DNA of 64,000 nucleotides from positions 1 through 64,000 of the forward strand of contig NZ_JAQQWS010000003.1 in NCBI RefSeq assembly GCF_028610675.1, written 5' to 3'. Shown piece by piece: positions 34,034-43,148 of this stretch. The notes beneath the pieces were generated by a model, which saw only the letters and a list, made by a program, of their open reading frames with translations, was not told where the DNA came from and did not search any database. Made by a program: the position numbers and the translations under genes. Source of the stretch: Alkalihalobacillus pseudalcaliphilus. Lineage in GTDB: Bacteria > Bacillota > Bacilli > Bacillales > Bacillaceae_D. Within the stretch, counting starts at the first letter, position 1. The number at the start of each line of letters is the position of its first letter.

Positions 34034-35488
34034 ATGATTACTTTTTTAGTAGCAATTGCTATTTTAATTATAGGTTATTTTACTTACGGTAAATTTGTTG
34101 AAAAAGTATTTCAACCAAAAGAAGACCGTGTCACACCAGCTTATTCGAAGGGTGACGGCGTCGACTATTTACCAATGCACAAAAATAAAAACTTACTAAT
34201 TCAGCTAATTAGTATTGCCGGGGTTGGACCAATTTTCGGACCAATCATGGGTGCTTTATATGGTCCTGTTGCTTTTATCTGGATTGTATTTGGAGCGATT
34301 TTTGCTGGGGCGGTTCACGATTACTTAACAGGGATGATTTCTATCCGAAACGGTGGTGCTCACTTACCTGAGCTTGCTGGACGTTTCTTAGGTAAGGTAA
34401 TGAAACACATTGTAAATGCTTTCTCAATTTTATTACTTTTACTTGTAGGTACAGTCTTTGTTGCTTCACCAGCCGATTTATTATTTGATTTAACGAATGG
34501 TGTTGTGCCAGTTATTGTATTCGTTATTTTAATCTTTATTTACTTCTTATTAGCAACAGTGTTACCGATTAACAAAATTATCGGGAACATCTATCCATAC
34601 TTAGGAGCGATTCTATTAGTTAGTACAATTGGGGTTGGAGCTGCTCTTGTTATCCAAGGTGCACCAATTCCTGAGTTATCTTTTGAAAACACACACCCAG
34701 CTGGGGCAGCGATTTTCCCATTATTATTCTTAACGATTTCTTGTGGTGCTTTATCTGGGTTCCATGCTACTCAATCACCAATCATTTCACGTACGACACA
34801 AAAAGAAAGTCAAGGTCGCCGTATTTTCTACGGTGCTATGATTGCTGAAGCGGTTATTGCGATGATTTGGGCAGCCGCTGCGATGAGTTTATTTGATGGA
34901 CCAATGACATTAAGCGAATTAATCAATACAATCGGTACTGGTGGTATTGTAAACTTAATTTCTACTGAGTTATTAGGTGCTGTATTTGGAACAATTGCTG
35001 TACTAGGTGTAATCTTATTACCAATCACATCTGGTGATACGGCATTCCGAAGTGCTCGTATGATTATTGCTGATTACATTAAAGTACCACAAAAGAAAAT
35101 CATGAACCGTATGTTAATTGCAACACCATTATTTGTAACATCTATTATTCTTACAACAGTTGACTTCTCTATGCTTTGGCAGTACTTTAACTGGGCAAAT
35201 CAATCAACAGCTGTTATTGCTTTATGGGTTGGTGCAATGTTCTTATTCGTTAGAAAGCGTAATTACTGGATTGCGGTAGCACCTGCATTATTTATGACCA
35301 TGGTTGTTACTACGTATATTGCCAATGCTTCTATCGGATTTGGATTATCGATGAATATCTCGTTAACATTTGGAGTCATTGCAACGACTCTTATCACAGT
35401 TATATTCTTTATTTTCGCGAAGAAGAATCGTGAGAAACAAATTCCAACTGAAGACGATGTATCTAACTGGAAGCCTGATGTAGCTTAA
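34034..35488 (+). CDS. cstA: CstA-family peptide/pyruvate transporter
   Basis: A 484-residue membrane protein of the carbon-starvation CstA family, with many helices. Family blocks include GVGPIFGPIMGALYGP, GAVHDYLTGMISIRNGG, LSGFHATQSPIISRT and TSGDTAFRSARMIIADY. It is shorter than E. coli CstA/BtsT (about 700 residues). E. coli BtsT is a pyruvate/H+ symporter under BtsSR control, so pyruvate is the favoured cargo; peptides are the older assignment. I start at the ATG at 34034, with AGGGGG 9 nt before. Confidence 0.92.
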   Translation: MITFLVAIAILIIGYFTYGKFVEKVFQPKEDRVTPAYSKGDGVDYLPMHKNKNLLIQLISIAGVGPIFGPIMGALYGPVAFIWIVFGAIFAGAVHDYLTGMISIRNGGAHLPELAGRFLGKVMKHIVNAFSILLLLLVGTVFVASPADLLFDLTNGVVPVIVFVILIFIYFLLATVLPINKIIGNIYPYLGAILLVSTIGVGAALVIQGAPIPELSFENTHPAGAAIFPLLFLTISCGALSGFHATQSPIISRTTQKESQGRRIFYGAMIAEAVIAMIWAAAAMSLFDGPMTLSELINTIGTGGIVNLISTELLGAVFGTIAVLGVILLPITSGDTAFRSARMIIADYIKVPQKKIMNRMLIATPLFVTSIILTTVDFSMLWQYFNWANQSTAVIALWVGAMFLFVRKRNYWIAVAPALFMTMVVTTYIANASIGFGLSMNISLTFGVIATTLITVIFFIFAKKNREKQIPTEDDVSNWKPDVA

Positions 35489-35534
35489 TGATTTCTCTAT
35501 AACGAGGAAGGGCAAACACTAACTCTGAATTTAA

Positions 35535-35573
35535 AAAGCCGTTAACATTGAAATGTTAACGGCTTTGATTTTT
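35535..35573 (+). terminator. Rho-independent terminator after the CstA-type gene
   Basis: A 15-bp perfect stem (35535-35549 with 35552-35566) is followed by GATTTTTG. Confidence 0.92.
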
Positions 35574-36015
35574 GCAGAAAATACTAAAATGAGAACCAAC
35601 TTATACTTTAATTTTGTTTTTGAACGCTCGAGTTCGACTGTACCATCTGAGTTTGATATATGAGGAGATGAATTCTGTGAGGAACATTCTCCAACTAATA
35701 ACAGTATCTGATATGGATTGCATAAAAAAGAATGTGTTGTACACCCCCTTTTATCCAAAATACTTGTATTAATCACTATTCTTTTTAATAGCTTCTCTTT
35801 TCTTGATTGTAGTTGTTTTGGCAATGTGATTAATTTAGTTCAGTTGAGTAACGATAATTTCTCAAGTAAATGGCCCTTTTGTTTTTTCTTACTAAAATAA
35901 AACCTTCTTTCACATAGGTATTCATATATACACTTTTGTCACAAATTGAATAAGGTAATAGGACCGATCATTTTAAGCTTATACCTATTATTATATTCAT
36001 TAAGGAGTGTCAGGT
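35574..36015. other. Intergenic stretch before the collagen-like gene
   Basis: This stretch of about 440 bp is AT-rich. A minus-strand frame of 97 codons crosses it but starts at a TTG without a ribosome site and runs into the preceding terminator, so I do not call it. A TATACCTATTATTATATTC tract lies just upstream of the collagen-like gene and probably holds its promoter. Confidence 0.4.
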
Positions 36016-36885
36016 ATGAAATTTAAACAAAAATGTACGAACTGTAATCGAGGACCAAATCGCTGCATTTGTTCTCCTGGACTTTCTGGACCTCAAGGGT
36101 TACCTGGAGTCGCTGGGCCGCCTGGACCGACGGGGATTGCTGGTGCTACGGGGGTTACCGGGCCTACGGGGGCAGGGGTTACTGGACCGACTGGTTCTAC
36201 GGGGGTAACAGGGACTACTGGGCCGACTGGGATTACAGGACCGACTGGCGCGGGGGCTACTGGACCTACGGGGGCTACAGGGATTACGGGGCTGACTGGA
36301 CCGACTGGAATTACAGGACCGACTGGAATTACAGGACCGACTGGCGCAGGGGTTACTGGGGTTACTGGACCTACGGGAGTTACTGGACCTACGGGAGTAA
36401 CAGGGGCTACTGGGGCTACTGGTATCACAGGTATAACAGGTCCTACGGGAGTTACTGGCGTTACCGGACCGACTGGACCAGGTGGTGGTGGCTTAATCAA
36501 TTATGGAGCTTTGTTTGGGACATCACCTATTCTAATCACCCCTGCAGACATAGGCACTTTTGTAACATTTGATAGTGCTGGACCAACCTCAGGTGTTACA
36601 CCTGACTCGGGAAATGGTTCGTTAACTGTAAACGCAACAGGAGTTTATGAAATCAATGCCAATTTAAATTCCAATACGGGTGGCATGAGTTTTGTGATTA
36701 CTGTAAATGGAATTCCAATACCACAATCTGCTATTATACTAGGAACCGCACAACAAGATGATGGGAGTACTTCATTTTTAATTGACTTAACAGCAAATGA
36801 TATAATTCAATTACAAATTACCGATGTAACTTTAGCTACTACCGAAATTGACCAAAGAAATTTAACAGTAAAACAAATTGCTTAG
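36016..36885 (+). CDS. Collagen-like surface protein with BclA-type C-terminal domain
   Basis: A 289-residue protein. A short N-terminus with four cysteines (KCTNCNRGPNRCICS) leads into about 45 Gly-X-Y triplets (residues 20-157), mostly GPT, GVT, GAT and GIT. Threonine-rich collagen of this kind is usual in exosporium BclA and is often glycosylated. The C-terminal 130 residues are beta-rich (FDSAGPTSGV, NATGVYEINANLN, FLIDLTANDIIQL), resembling the trimeric C1q/TNF-like BclA tip. No signal peptide is present, typical of spore-surface proteins made in the mother cell. The ATG at 36016 follows AAGGAG. Confidence 0.88.
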   Translation: MKFKQKCTNCNRGPNRCICSPGLSGPQGLPGVAGPPGPTGIAGATGVTGPTGAGVTGPTGSTGVTGTTGPTGITGPTGAGATGPTGATGITGLTGPTGITGPTGITGPTGAGVTGVTGPTGVTGPTGVTGATGATGITGITGPTGVTGVTGPTGPGGGGLINYGALFGTSPILITPADIGTFVTFDSAGPTSGVTPDSGNGSLTVNATGVYEINANLNSNTGGMSFVITVNGIPIPQSAIILGTAQQDDGSTSFLIDLTANDIIQLQITDVTLATTEIDQRNLTVKQIA

Positions 36886-36909
36886 AAGAGGTCTAAAGTA
36901 ATGGAAAGA

Positions 36910-36955
36910 AATCCTGTGCCATTATACATTTTTATACATGGCACAGGATTTTTCC
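36910..36955 (+). terminator. Rho-independent terminator after the collagen-like gene
   Basis: AATCCTGTGCCAT (36910-36922) pairs perfectly with ATGGCACAGGATT (36938-36950), followed by TTTCC. Confidence 0.92.
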
Positions 36956-37055
36956 TGTTATCTTGAACTATGCACAATTCATTGGTACCGCAAACGTTCT
37001 GAGTTACTTACTATACTTGAAATACTGATTATACGTCATTCGAATTAGGAGTACA

Positions 37056-38408
37056 TTAAACTAATATTACCCAGAGCGTTAATGTGACTAAAATAGTCAC
37101 TACCCCTTGCAGTAAAGTTGCCATCGTTTGTGCTTTATATGCGTCGTTGACTTTCATCCCAGTAAATTGAGTAACAACCCAGAAATAACTATCGTTAACA
37201 TGACTCACTGTCATCGCACCTGCACCGATAGCCATAACAACTAAGGCAAGGGGAATAGCACCTTCAATACCCAAAACAGGTAACATTGGTGCAATTAACG
37301 ATGATGTAATAACAAGTGATGTTGTGGAAGAGCCTTGTGCTGTTTTAAGTGCCGCAGCAATAATGAATGGTATTACTAAGAATAAGGCTCCTGTAAAAAT
37401 ACCTGTGATATCCCAGCCTTGAATGATGGCTTCTACACCAGAATTTCTGATAACGGTTCCAAAAGCACCACCAGCACCTGTAATGAGAAGGATTGGGGCC
37501 GCATCGGTTAAACCTTTCCCCATCCAACCCGTTAAGGTTTCTTCATCAAACTTCGGCAATAATGGTAGGGCTGCAATTACACCTAATAATAATGCCATGA
37601 CTGGTTTCCCTAAAAATATTAATAGTTCAGCCACGAAACCTTCCCATCCTGCTAATGAGATAAAAGAACCTAATCCAATTAAAACAATCGGTAACGCGAT
37701 AGGTAAAAATGCTTGAAATGTAGATGGCATTTTTCCAAAAGAAGCGACGACTTTATCATAATCGAACTCTTCACCACTCGCTAGAATATCTTCTGGCACT
37801 TCTATTTTCGTTGCAACCTTGAGCGACCATAGGTAACCAACTAATGTTGCTGGCACCGCTACCACTAGACCAATTAATATGACAGTGCCCAAGTAGGCAT
37901 CTGCTCCAATATTTCCAGCCGCAGCTATCGGACCTGGCGTTGGTGGAACAAGGGTGTGTGTTGCAAATAACCCTGTTGCTAGAGCAACCGACATCGAAGC
38001 CATTGTGACCTTCGCTCTTTTTGCTAATGCTTTTCTTAAACTATTTAAAATAATGAAACCTGAATCACAAAAAACGGGAATTGATACAATAAATCCGATA
38101 ATACTCATCGCTAACTGGGGATGGTTGGGGCCGATAATTCTAAGGACCACTTCTGCCATCCTATAAGCAGCACCTGCCTTTTCAAGAATAACCCCAATAA
38201 TAGTACCAAAAACAATGACAAGTCCGATGCTAGTCATTAAGCTACCGAAACCACCATTTATGCTTTCAATAATTAAGTCAAATGGCATCCCCGTTGCAAA
38301 TGCAACAAATAAAGTTCCGAGTAATAAAGATAAGAACGGATGAACTTTAAACTTACTCGTTGCAACAACAATTAATAAGACCCCTAACGCAATGATTACA
38401 AATAACAT
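37056..38408 (-). CDS. GntP-family gluconate/glycerate permease
   Basis: A 450-residue GntP-family symporter with 12 or more hydrophobic helices. Recognisable blocks are HPFLSLLLGTLFVAFATG, VSIPVFCDSGFIIL, FATHTLVPPTPGPIAAAG, GAGGAFGTVIRNSG and GAMTVSHVNDSYFWVV. It precedes a glycerate kinase gene on the same transcript, so glycerate (or gluconate) is the expected substrate. It is downstream of that kinase by 21 bp. Confidence 0.95.
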   Translation of the reverse strand: MLFVIIALGVLLIVVATSKFKVHPFLSLLLGTLFVAFATGMPFDLIIESINGGFGSLMTSIGLVIVFGTIIGVILEKAGAAYRMAEVVLRIIGPNHPQLAMSIIGFIVSIPVFCDSGFIILNSLRKALAKRAKVTMASMSVALATGLFATHTLVPPTPGPIAAAGNIGADAYLGTVILIGLVVAVPATLVGYLWSLKVATKIEVPEDILASGEEFDYDKVVASFGKMPSTFQAFLPIALPIVLIGLGSFISLAGWEGFVAELLIFLGKPVMALLLGVIAALPLLPKFDEETLTGWMGKGLTDAAPILLITGAGGAFGTVIRNSGVEAIIQGWDITGIFTGALFLVIPFIIAAALKTAQGSSTTSLVITSSLIAPMLPVLGIEGAIPLALVVMAIGAGAMTVSHVNDSYFWVVTQFTGMKVNDAYKAQTMATLLQGVVTILVTLTLWVILV

Positions 38409-38429
38409 CTCAAATCCTCCCTTTTCACT

Positions 38430-39569
38430 TTAGTTTTTATTTATAGCCAAATAAGTACGAATAATCTGCTCAACTGTAAACGTTACATATTCACGGCAAT
38501 GACTGATCGCTTGTTTTAGATTCATCGGTGCATTTACAATACTGTATACACTTGTTATGCCATATTGATAAAGCTCTTCAATGCCCTCACCGACTGAACC
38601 AGCAACGACAATCACCGGGATGTTATGTTTTTTGGCTAATTCCGAAACACCCATTGCTGTTTTCCCTGAAGCCGTTTGATAATCAATTTGTCCTTCACCA
38701 GTAAAAACTAAATCGGCACCTGCTAATTTTTCTTCTAAGCTTGTATACTCAATGACAATATCAATCCCGCGCCGCATTTGTGAGGGGAAAAACGCTTGAA
38801 AAGCGCCTCCAATTCCACCAGCAGCTCCTGCTCCTGACTTTTCATGTACACGTATGCCTGTTTCCTTTTCAATGATATCTGCCCACCTCAATAAAGAATG
38901 GTCAAGCTCTTTAACCATTTCTAGTGTAGCTCCTTTTTGTGGGCCAAATACATAAGAAGCACCATTTGGACCTACGAAAGGGTTTTGTACATCAGAAGCA
39001 ATAATAAACGAAGACTCCATAATTCTCGGATCAAACTGAGCCCGATCAATACTCGTAATCCGGCTAAGCTCTTTCCCACCAAATCCGATTAATTGATGCT
39101 CTTTATCAAATAACTTCATCCCTAATGCCTGCAACATCCCTACGCCACCATCATTAGTAGCACTACCACCAATTGCCAGAATAAAGTTGCGATACCCTTG
39201 TTCTAAAGCAGCTTTTATTAATTCTCCTGTGCCGTAAGTTGATGTCAGTAAAGGGTTACGTTCACTAGGGTGGATTAACGTTAAACCCGAAGCACTCGCC
39301 ATTTCAACGACACAAGTTTGATTGTCACCAAGAACTCCATAAGCTGCTTTAACTGGTTGCATTAACGGACCTTTTACCATTTGCTCAATAATTTTTCCAT
39401 CTGTTGCTGCAACCAAGCTTTCCATCGTTCCTTCACCACCATCCGCAACAGGAACTAAAACGCTTTCAATTTTTGTATCCGCTTTCTTTATTCCTTTTTC
39501 GATTTGGACCGCCACTTCTTTTGCAGAAAGTGATCCTTTGAAGGAATCTGGAGCAATAACTATTTTCAT
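38430..39569 (-). CDS. Glycerate kinase (GarK/GlxK family)
   Basis: A 379-residue class II glycerate kinase, producing 2- or 3-phosphoglycerate from glycerate. Visible family blocks are MKIVIAPDSFKGSLSAKEVA, VADGGEGTMESLV, GGSATNDGGVGMLQALG, ASDVQNPFVGPNGAS, GAGAAGGIGGAF and FTGEGQIDYQTASGK. I start at the ATG at 39569 with TAGGTG upstream, because the longer frame would add six residues before the conserved start. It is divergent from a CdaR-type activator, as in E. coli garK/gudP control. Confidence 0.95.
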   Translation of the reverse strand: MKIVIAPDSFKGSLSAKEVAVQIEKGIKKADTKIESVLVPVADGGEGTMESLVAATDGKIIEQMVKGPLMQPVKAAYGVLGDNQTCVVEMASASGLTLIHPSERNPLLTSTYGTGELIKAALEQGYRNFILAIGGSATNDGGVGMLQALGMKLFDKEHQLIGFGGKELSRITSIDRAQFDPRIMESSFIIASDVQNPFVGPNGASYVFGPQKGATLEMVKELDHSLLRWADIIEKETGIRVHEKSGAGAAGGIGGAFQAFFPSQMRRGIDIVIEYTSLEEKLAGADLVFTGEGQIDYQTASGKTAMGVSELAKKHNIPVIVVAGSVGEGIEELYQYGITSVYSIVNAPMNLKQAISHCREYVTFTVEQIIRTYLAINKN

Positions 39570-39740
39570 GTTGTATACACCTACCATTATTTCTTATAAT
39601 CTATATTATAAATTCAGACAACTTGAGAATACATCGTGTACAGCGACCAAAAAACAAACAAATTATTGCTCATTTTTTATATATTATTCACAAAAGAGGA
39701 ATTACTATGAAAAACAATTCAAGTAAGGAGGCATCATGTC

Positions 39741-40832
39741 ATGTTAACTCAAGAACTGGCTCAAGATATCGTGACTCAAACAATTTTACGCTTAAATAGA
39801 AATATTAATATAATGGATGAGTCTGGCACGATCATTGCCTCAGCCAATCCCGAACGGCTAAACCAAATCCACCATGGAGCAGTTGAAGTCTTACGATCTG
39901 GGCAGACTGTGTTCATTTCCGAACAAAATCACAAAAGATGGGGACGTGCTTTACCTGGTGTTAATTTACCGATTGAATTTAAAGGAAAAATTGTCGGAGT
40001 GATTGGTATCACCGGTAAGCCTGAAGAAGTAATCGAATTTGGTGAACTTGTAAAAATGAATACAGAAATTATGCTGAATCAAGCTTACTTAATGGAGCAA
40101 ATGGAGTGGAAACAACGTCTAAAAGATGAAATATTTCATTCCATTATTAAGAGTCCTACCCATTTTAGTAGCCATACAGATAAATTAGAGCTCTTAAAAA
40201 TGACTGTGAAACCACCTTATCAAGTTGTAATACTCGATCTTTATTCGTCCACCTTAAGGAGAAATCAACTTATGGACTTATTAGAACCCATTTTTCCGAG
40301 TAGTCAAACATTCATCGGCTTTATTTCTATGAGTCAAATTTATATACTTACTACTGGACTAGAACAGCCTGCTACCAACAGTAAAATTAACCAAGCCATA
40401 GAACGATTTACCCGCAAGGACATCTCGATTCGAATTGGTATCGGACGATATTATCACGATGAACATAATATTCGCTCATCTTATCACGAAGCATTGGCCG
40501 CACTTAAGTTAGGCGATAAGAACCTTTCTATTATCTCCTTTTCTCAGGTTATGACACAATCATTACTTAGTCAGATCAAAGAAAATAAGCGTCAAACTTA
40601 TTATGAGCATATACTAGCTGGACTTAATGATAAGCTTATTGAAACCTTATACGTTTATTTTAAAAATAATTTAAGCATTAGTAAGACATCGGCAAGTATG
40701 TATATTCACCGTAATTCTCTGATTTATCGCCTTAGAAAAATTGAAACCATTACCGGCTATAACCCGCAAACATTCCAAGATGCAACCATTTTACAAGTAG
40801 CCATCTGGATGAAAAGAATAGCCAACCACTAA
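39741..40832 (+). CDS. cdaR: CdaR-family sugar-diacid regulator
   Basis: A 363-residue activator with an N-terminal sugar-diacid recognition domain (about 1-130; LAQDIVTQTILRLNRNINIMD, LPGVNLPIEFKGKIVGVIGI) and a C-terminal PucR-type helix-turn-helix (SKTSASMYIHRNSLIYRLRKIETITG). It probably senses glycerate or a sugar diacid and activates the divergent glycerate kinase-permease genes. AAGGAGG precedes the start by 12 nt. Confidence 0.92.
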   Translation: MLTQELAQDIVTQTILRLNRNINIMDESGTIIASANPERLNQIHHGAVEVLRSGQTVFISEQNHKRWGRALPGVNLPIEFKGKIVGVIGITGKPEEVIEFGELVKMNTEIMLNQAYLMEQMEWKQRLKDEIFHSIIKSPTHFSSHTDKLELLKMTVKPPYQVVILDLYSSTLRRNQLMDLLEPIFPSSQTFIGFISMSQIYILTTGLEQPATNSKINQAIERFTRKDISIRIGIGRYYHDEHNIRSSYHEALAALKLGDKNLSIISFSQVMTQSLLSQIKENKRQTYYEHILAGLNDKLIETLYVYFKNNLSISKTSASMYIHRNSLIYRLRKIETITGYNPQTFQDATILQVAIWMKRIANH

Positions 40833-40877
40833 AAAGCACCTCTGGATAACCATTATCCATAAGGTGCCTTCATACTA
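40833..40877. terminator. Stem-loop between cdaR and the DNA methyltransferase gene
   Basis: GCACCT (40836-40841) pairs with AGGTGC (40862-40867), and GGATAA (40844-40849) with TTATCC (40853-40858), giving a nested stem flanked by A- and T-rich tracts. It can serve both converging genes. Confidence 0.7.
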
Positions 40878-41909
40878 TTACTTTTTTATCAATATTGGTT
40901 CATCTAATTGGGGCAATAATCCTTGATTTATGATCGCCTCCAAAATGGCTTGAAGTACATAAACAGGCACACTATTACCGAACTGTTTCCAAGCTTGTCC
41001 ATCACTAACTGGTATCTGAAATGAATCAGGAAAACCTTGAATTCTGGCACATTCTCTCGGTGCTAACTTTCGGACATAATCATTGATTAAATAGCAACCT
41101 GTTTTACTTCCAGGCCCTCCGCCTTGTGCAGAAAGCGTAATAGCATGACCAAATTCACTATATATGCGCTCTCCTTGTCCACCTTTATTAAAGGTACCAA
41201 CACGTAAAGGTCGTAGATGTTCTACCTGCCAGTGTGGTCCTACTGGTACCTTTTCAAGATGGAGCAATTGATCATCACGATGAATCCGATAAGGGGCCGT
41301 TTCTTCATCAGATAAAATGAGATCATGTAAAATGACTCTTTGATAGGTAGGGCTTGGAAATGTAAATGCTTGTACATTCAGGTCCTGACGAAAAGCAATC
41401 ATATAAATACGTTCACGATTTTGCGGTAAACCAAAGTGACTAGCATTTAAAACTTGATGAAACAATGTATAACCTAGTTCATCCAATGTTTCTTTCACGG
41501 TTATTAACGTATTGCCATTGTCATGTGTAGCAAAGTTACGAACATTTTCCATGAACAACAGTTTGGGCTGGTGAGTCCGTACAATACGAGCCACATCAAA
41601 AAACAAAGTCCCTCTTGTATCATCAAACCCATGCCTTTTTCCAGAAATACTAAAAGGCTGACAAGGGAATCCCGCACATAATATATCATGCATAGGAATA
41701 TCATTGGCATCAATCTTTGTTATGTCCCCGACAGGCTCTAATTGATAGTTCATTTGATACGTTTTTTGAGCATGCTTATCCCATTCTGAAGCAAAGACAC
41801 ATTCCGCTCCAAAGGAAGCTAAAGCCGTATGGAACCCCCCTATGCCTGCAAATAAGTCAATGAAGGATAACCCTTTTAATGAATGCTGTTTATTTTTCAA
41901 ATCGTTCAT
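40878..41909 (-). CDS. DNA (cytosine-5) methyltransferase, apparently solitary
   Basis: A 343-residue C5 methyltransferase. Motif I is FIDLFAGIGGF, motif IV is GFPCQPFS with the catalytic Cys, motif VI is FMENVRNF, motif VIII is QNRERIYMIAF, and motifs IX/X are RECARIQGFPDSF and QFGNSVPVYVL. I start at the ATG at 41909 after AGAGAGG. No restriction endonuclease gene is next to it. Neighbours are intergenic repeats and a 100-residue DNA-binding-like protein. It may be an orphan or epigenetic enzyme, or the remains of a restriction-modification system. Confidence 0.95.
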   Translation of the reverse strand: MNDLKNKQHSLKGLSFIDLFAGIGGFHTALASFGAECVFASEWDKHAQKTYQMNYQLEPVGDITKIDANDIPMHDILCAGFPCQPFSISGKRHGFDDTRGTLFFDVARIVRTHQPKLLFMENVRNFATHDNGNTLITVKETLDELGYTLFHQVLNASHFGLPQNRERIYMIAFRQDLNVQAFTFPSPTYQRVILHDLILSDEETAPYRIHRDDQLLHLEKVPVGPHWQVEHLRPLRVGTFNKGGQGERIYSEFGHAITLSAQGGGPGSKTGCYLINDYVRKLAPRECARIQGFPDSFQIPVSDGQAWKQFGNSVPVYVLQAILEAIINQGLLPQLDEPILIKK

Positions 41910-42040
41910 TGCTAAGCCTCTCTCTATTCTACTTATTTTCATAGTTTACCATAGTATTCAACTCCTATATATGGACTTCTTTAGCCTCTACCTTTTTCCT
42001 TCGTATAAAAGTTGCTTGGGTAATAGATTCTAATTCTACT

Positions 42041-42291
42041 GGATTACTACTCTCTCTTTTTTATTGGTGGTGGCTAGTTGTGCGGTGTGCTGAATCTTTT
42101 TGAGCAAGCTCGTGCGGGCAGCTACGGCAAAGTGTGAGAACCCTCGAAACCGTATGAAAGTGGACTTAGGGGCGATAGTTTGTGCCTTGAAGTTAGCTAA
42201 TCATCTTGATGGGTTACTACTCTTTCTTTTTTGGTTAGTGGTGGCTGGTTGTGTCGTGTGCTGAATCTTTTTGTAATGGCTGATGCGGGCA
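42041..42291 (+). repeat. Direct duplication of ~80 bp flanking a dispersed-repeat fragment
   Basis: The block GGATTACTACTCTCTC...GCTGAATCTTTTT...TGCGGGCA at 42041-42120 recurs at 42211-42291 with about 80 percent identity by eye. Between them lies CGTATGAAAGTGGACTTAGG and GGCGATAGTTTGTGCCTTGA, the start of the long dispersed repeat seen at 45651. A weaker copy of the duplicated block lies at 5674-5745. Confidence 0.8.
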
Positions 42292-42413
42292 ATATCCAAA
42301 AAAGTGGATTGGTTCCTTCCAAACATGATCATCCTCAGAATCGTTTATGAATGGAAAGCCACCAGTAAAAGTGCAAAACATCACCTTCACCTTTTTGTGG
42401 CATTCTCGAAACA

Positions 42414-42456
42414 CAAAAAAACTAAGTCCGTTATTAATGGTTGGACCTAGTTTTTA
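42414..42456 (-). terminator. Rho-independent terminator of the small Myb-like gene
   Basis: On the minus strand ACTAGGTCC pairs with GGACTTAGT (one mismatch) and is followed by TTTTTTTG. Confidence 0.85.
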
Positions 42457-42473
42457 TATGTAGATTGTTCTGC

Positions 42474-42776
42474 TTAAGAAAATGTTTTCTGCTTAATCAT
42501 TTCATTTAAACCTAAAATACGTACTCTCTGATAGGTGGCGTAATAAGAACGATGTAATAAATTGCTTGCCTCGCGAACCGTTAAGTCATTTGAATACTTT
42601 TCTAAAAAACGATCCTCGATGTCGGTCCACCTTCTACCTATATCAGGCGTTTTCTGGTCATATAACTTTAAATCATAAGCCTTTTGTAAAAATTCACTTA
42701 ATGTAAACGAACCTGTGCGCATCCATTCACCAATAGAGATTTTTCCCCAATTCATTATAAATTGATGATTATCCAT
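42474..42776 (-). CDS. Small Myb/SANT-like putative DNA-binding protein
   Basis: A 100-residue protein. Residues about 45-90 (RRWTDIEDRFLEKYSNDLTV then REASNLLHRSYYATYQRVRIL) resemble a Myb/SANT-type three-helix domain with W-T-x-x-E-D at the start. I do not recognise a named family. The ATG at 42776 follows GAGGTGGAG. It has its own terminator, so it is a monocistronic gene. It could be a regulator or a phage-derived relic. Confidence 0.72.
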   Translation of the reverse strand: MDNHQFIMNWGKISIGEWMRTGSFTLSEFLQKAYDLKLYDQKTPDIGRRWTDIEDRFLEKYSNDLTVREASNLLHRSYYATYQRVRILGLNEMIKQKTFS

Positions 42777-43148
42777 AGTCTCCACCTCATTTTATTCAAA
42801 TTTAAAGGTAAAATGTAGAAAGGATCAACAGTTATAATACAGGTAACTTTATATTTATATATTATATCACAGTTTTCCTCCTGTAATTAAGACAACTTTA
42901 TGAACCTATAAAGTCCTGAGCATTTATTTAGTGCCCTTCATTTTTTGTTACACATCTATAATAATAAGTCGCAAATTGAGAGAAACTACACACGAAGGAA
43001 TGTCCTTTCTACATATACATTTACTATAATTTATGTTAAATTAAAAGCATATAAGGGAAATATTCATATACTTTTAACAAAATCGTACACACGATAAAGA
43101 CATTTGTTTCTTTTGAGGAAATTTAAACTAAAATAGGGAGCTGATCAT
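42777..43148. other. AT-rich divergent gap before kbl
   Basis: The 370-bp region is rich in TATAT tracts and must hold the promoters of the small Myb-like gene and of kbl-tdh. I see no repeat element, riboswitch or gene in it. Confidence 0.4.

Noticed and set aside
35531..35824. 97-codon minus-strand frame before the collagen-like gene
   Set aside because: It begins at a TTG without ribosome site, crosses the terminator of the CstA-type gene and has no recognisable motif.
36069..36572. Alternate-frame products over the collagen repeats
   Set aside because: Gly-rich 9-bp repeats keep several frames open. The GXY frame with ATG, ribosome site and non-repetitive C-terminal domain is the real one.
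42786..43148. Riboswitch or T-box leader upstream of kbl
   Set aside because: No glycine-riboswitch core, T-box sequence or antiterminator hairpin could be made out; the stretch is simply AT-rich.
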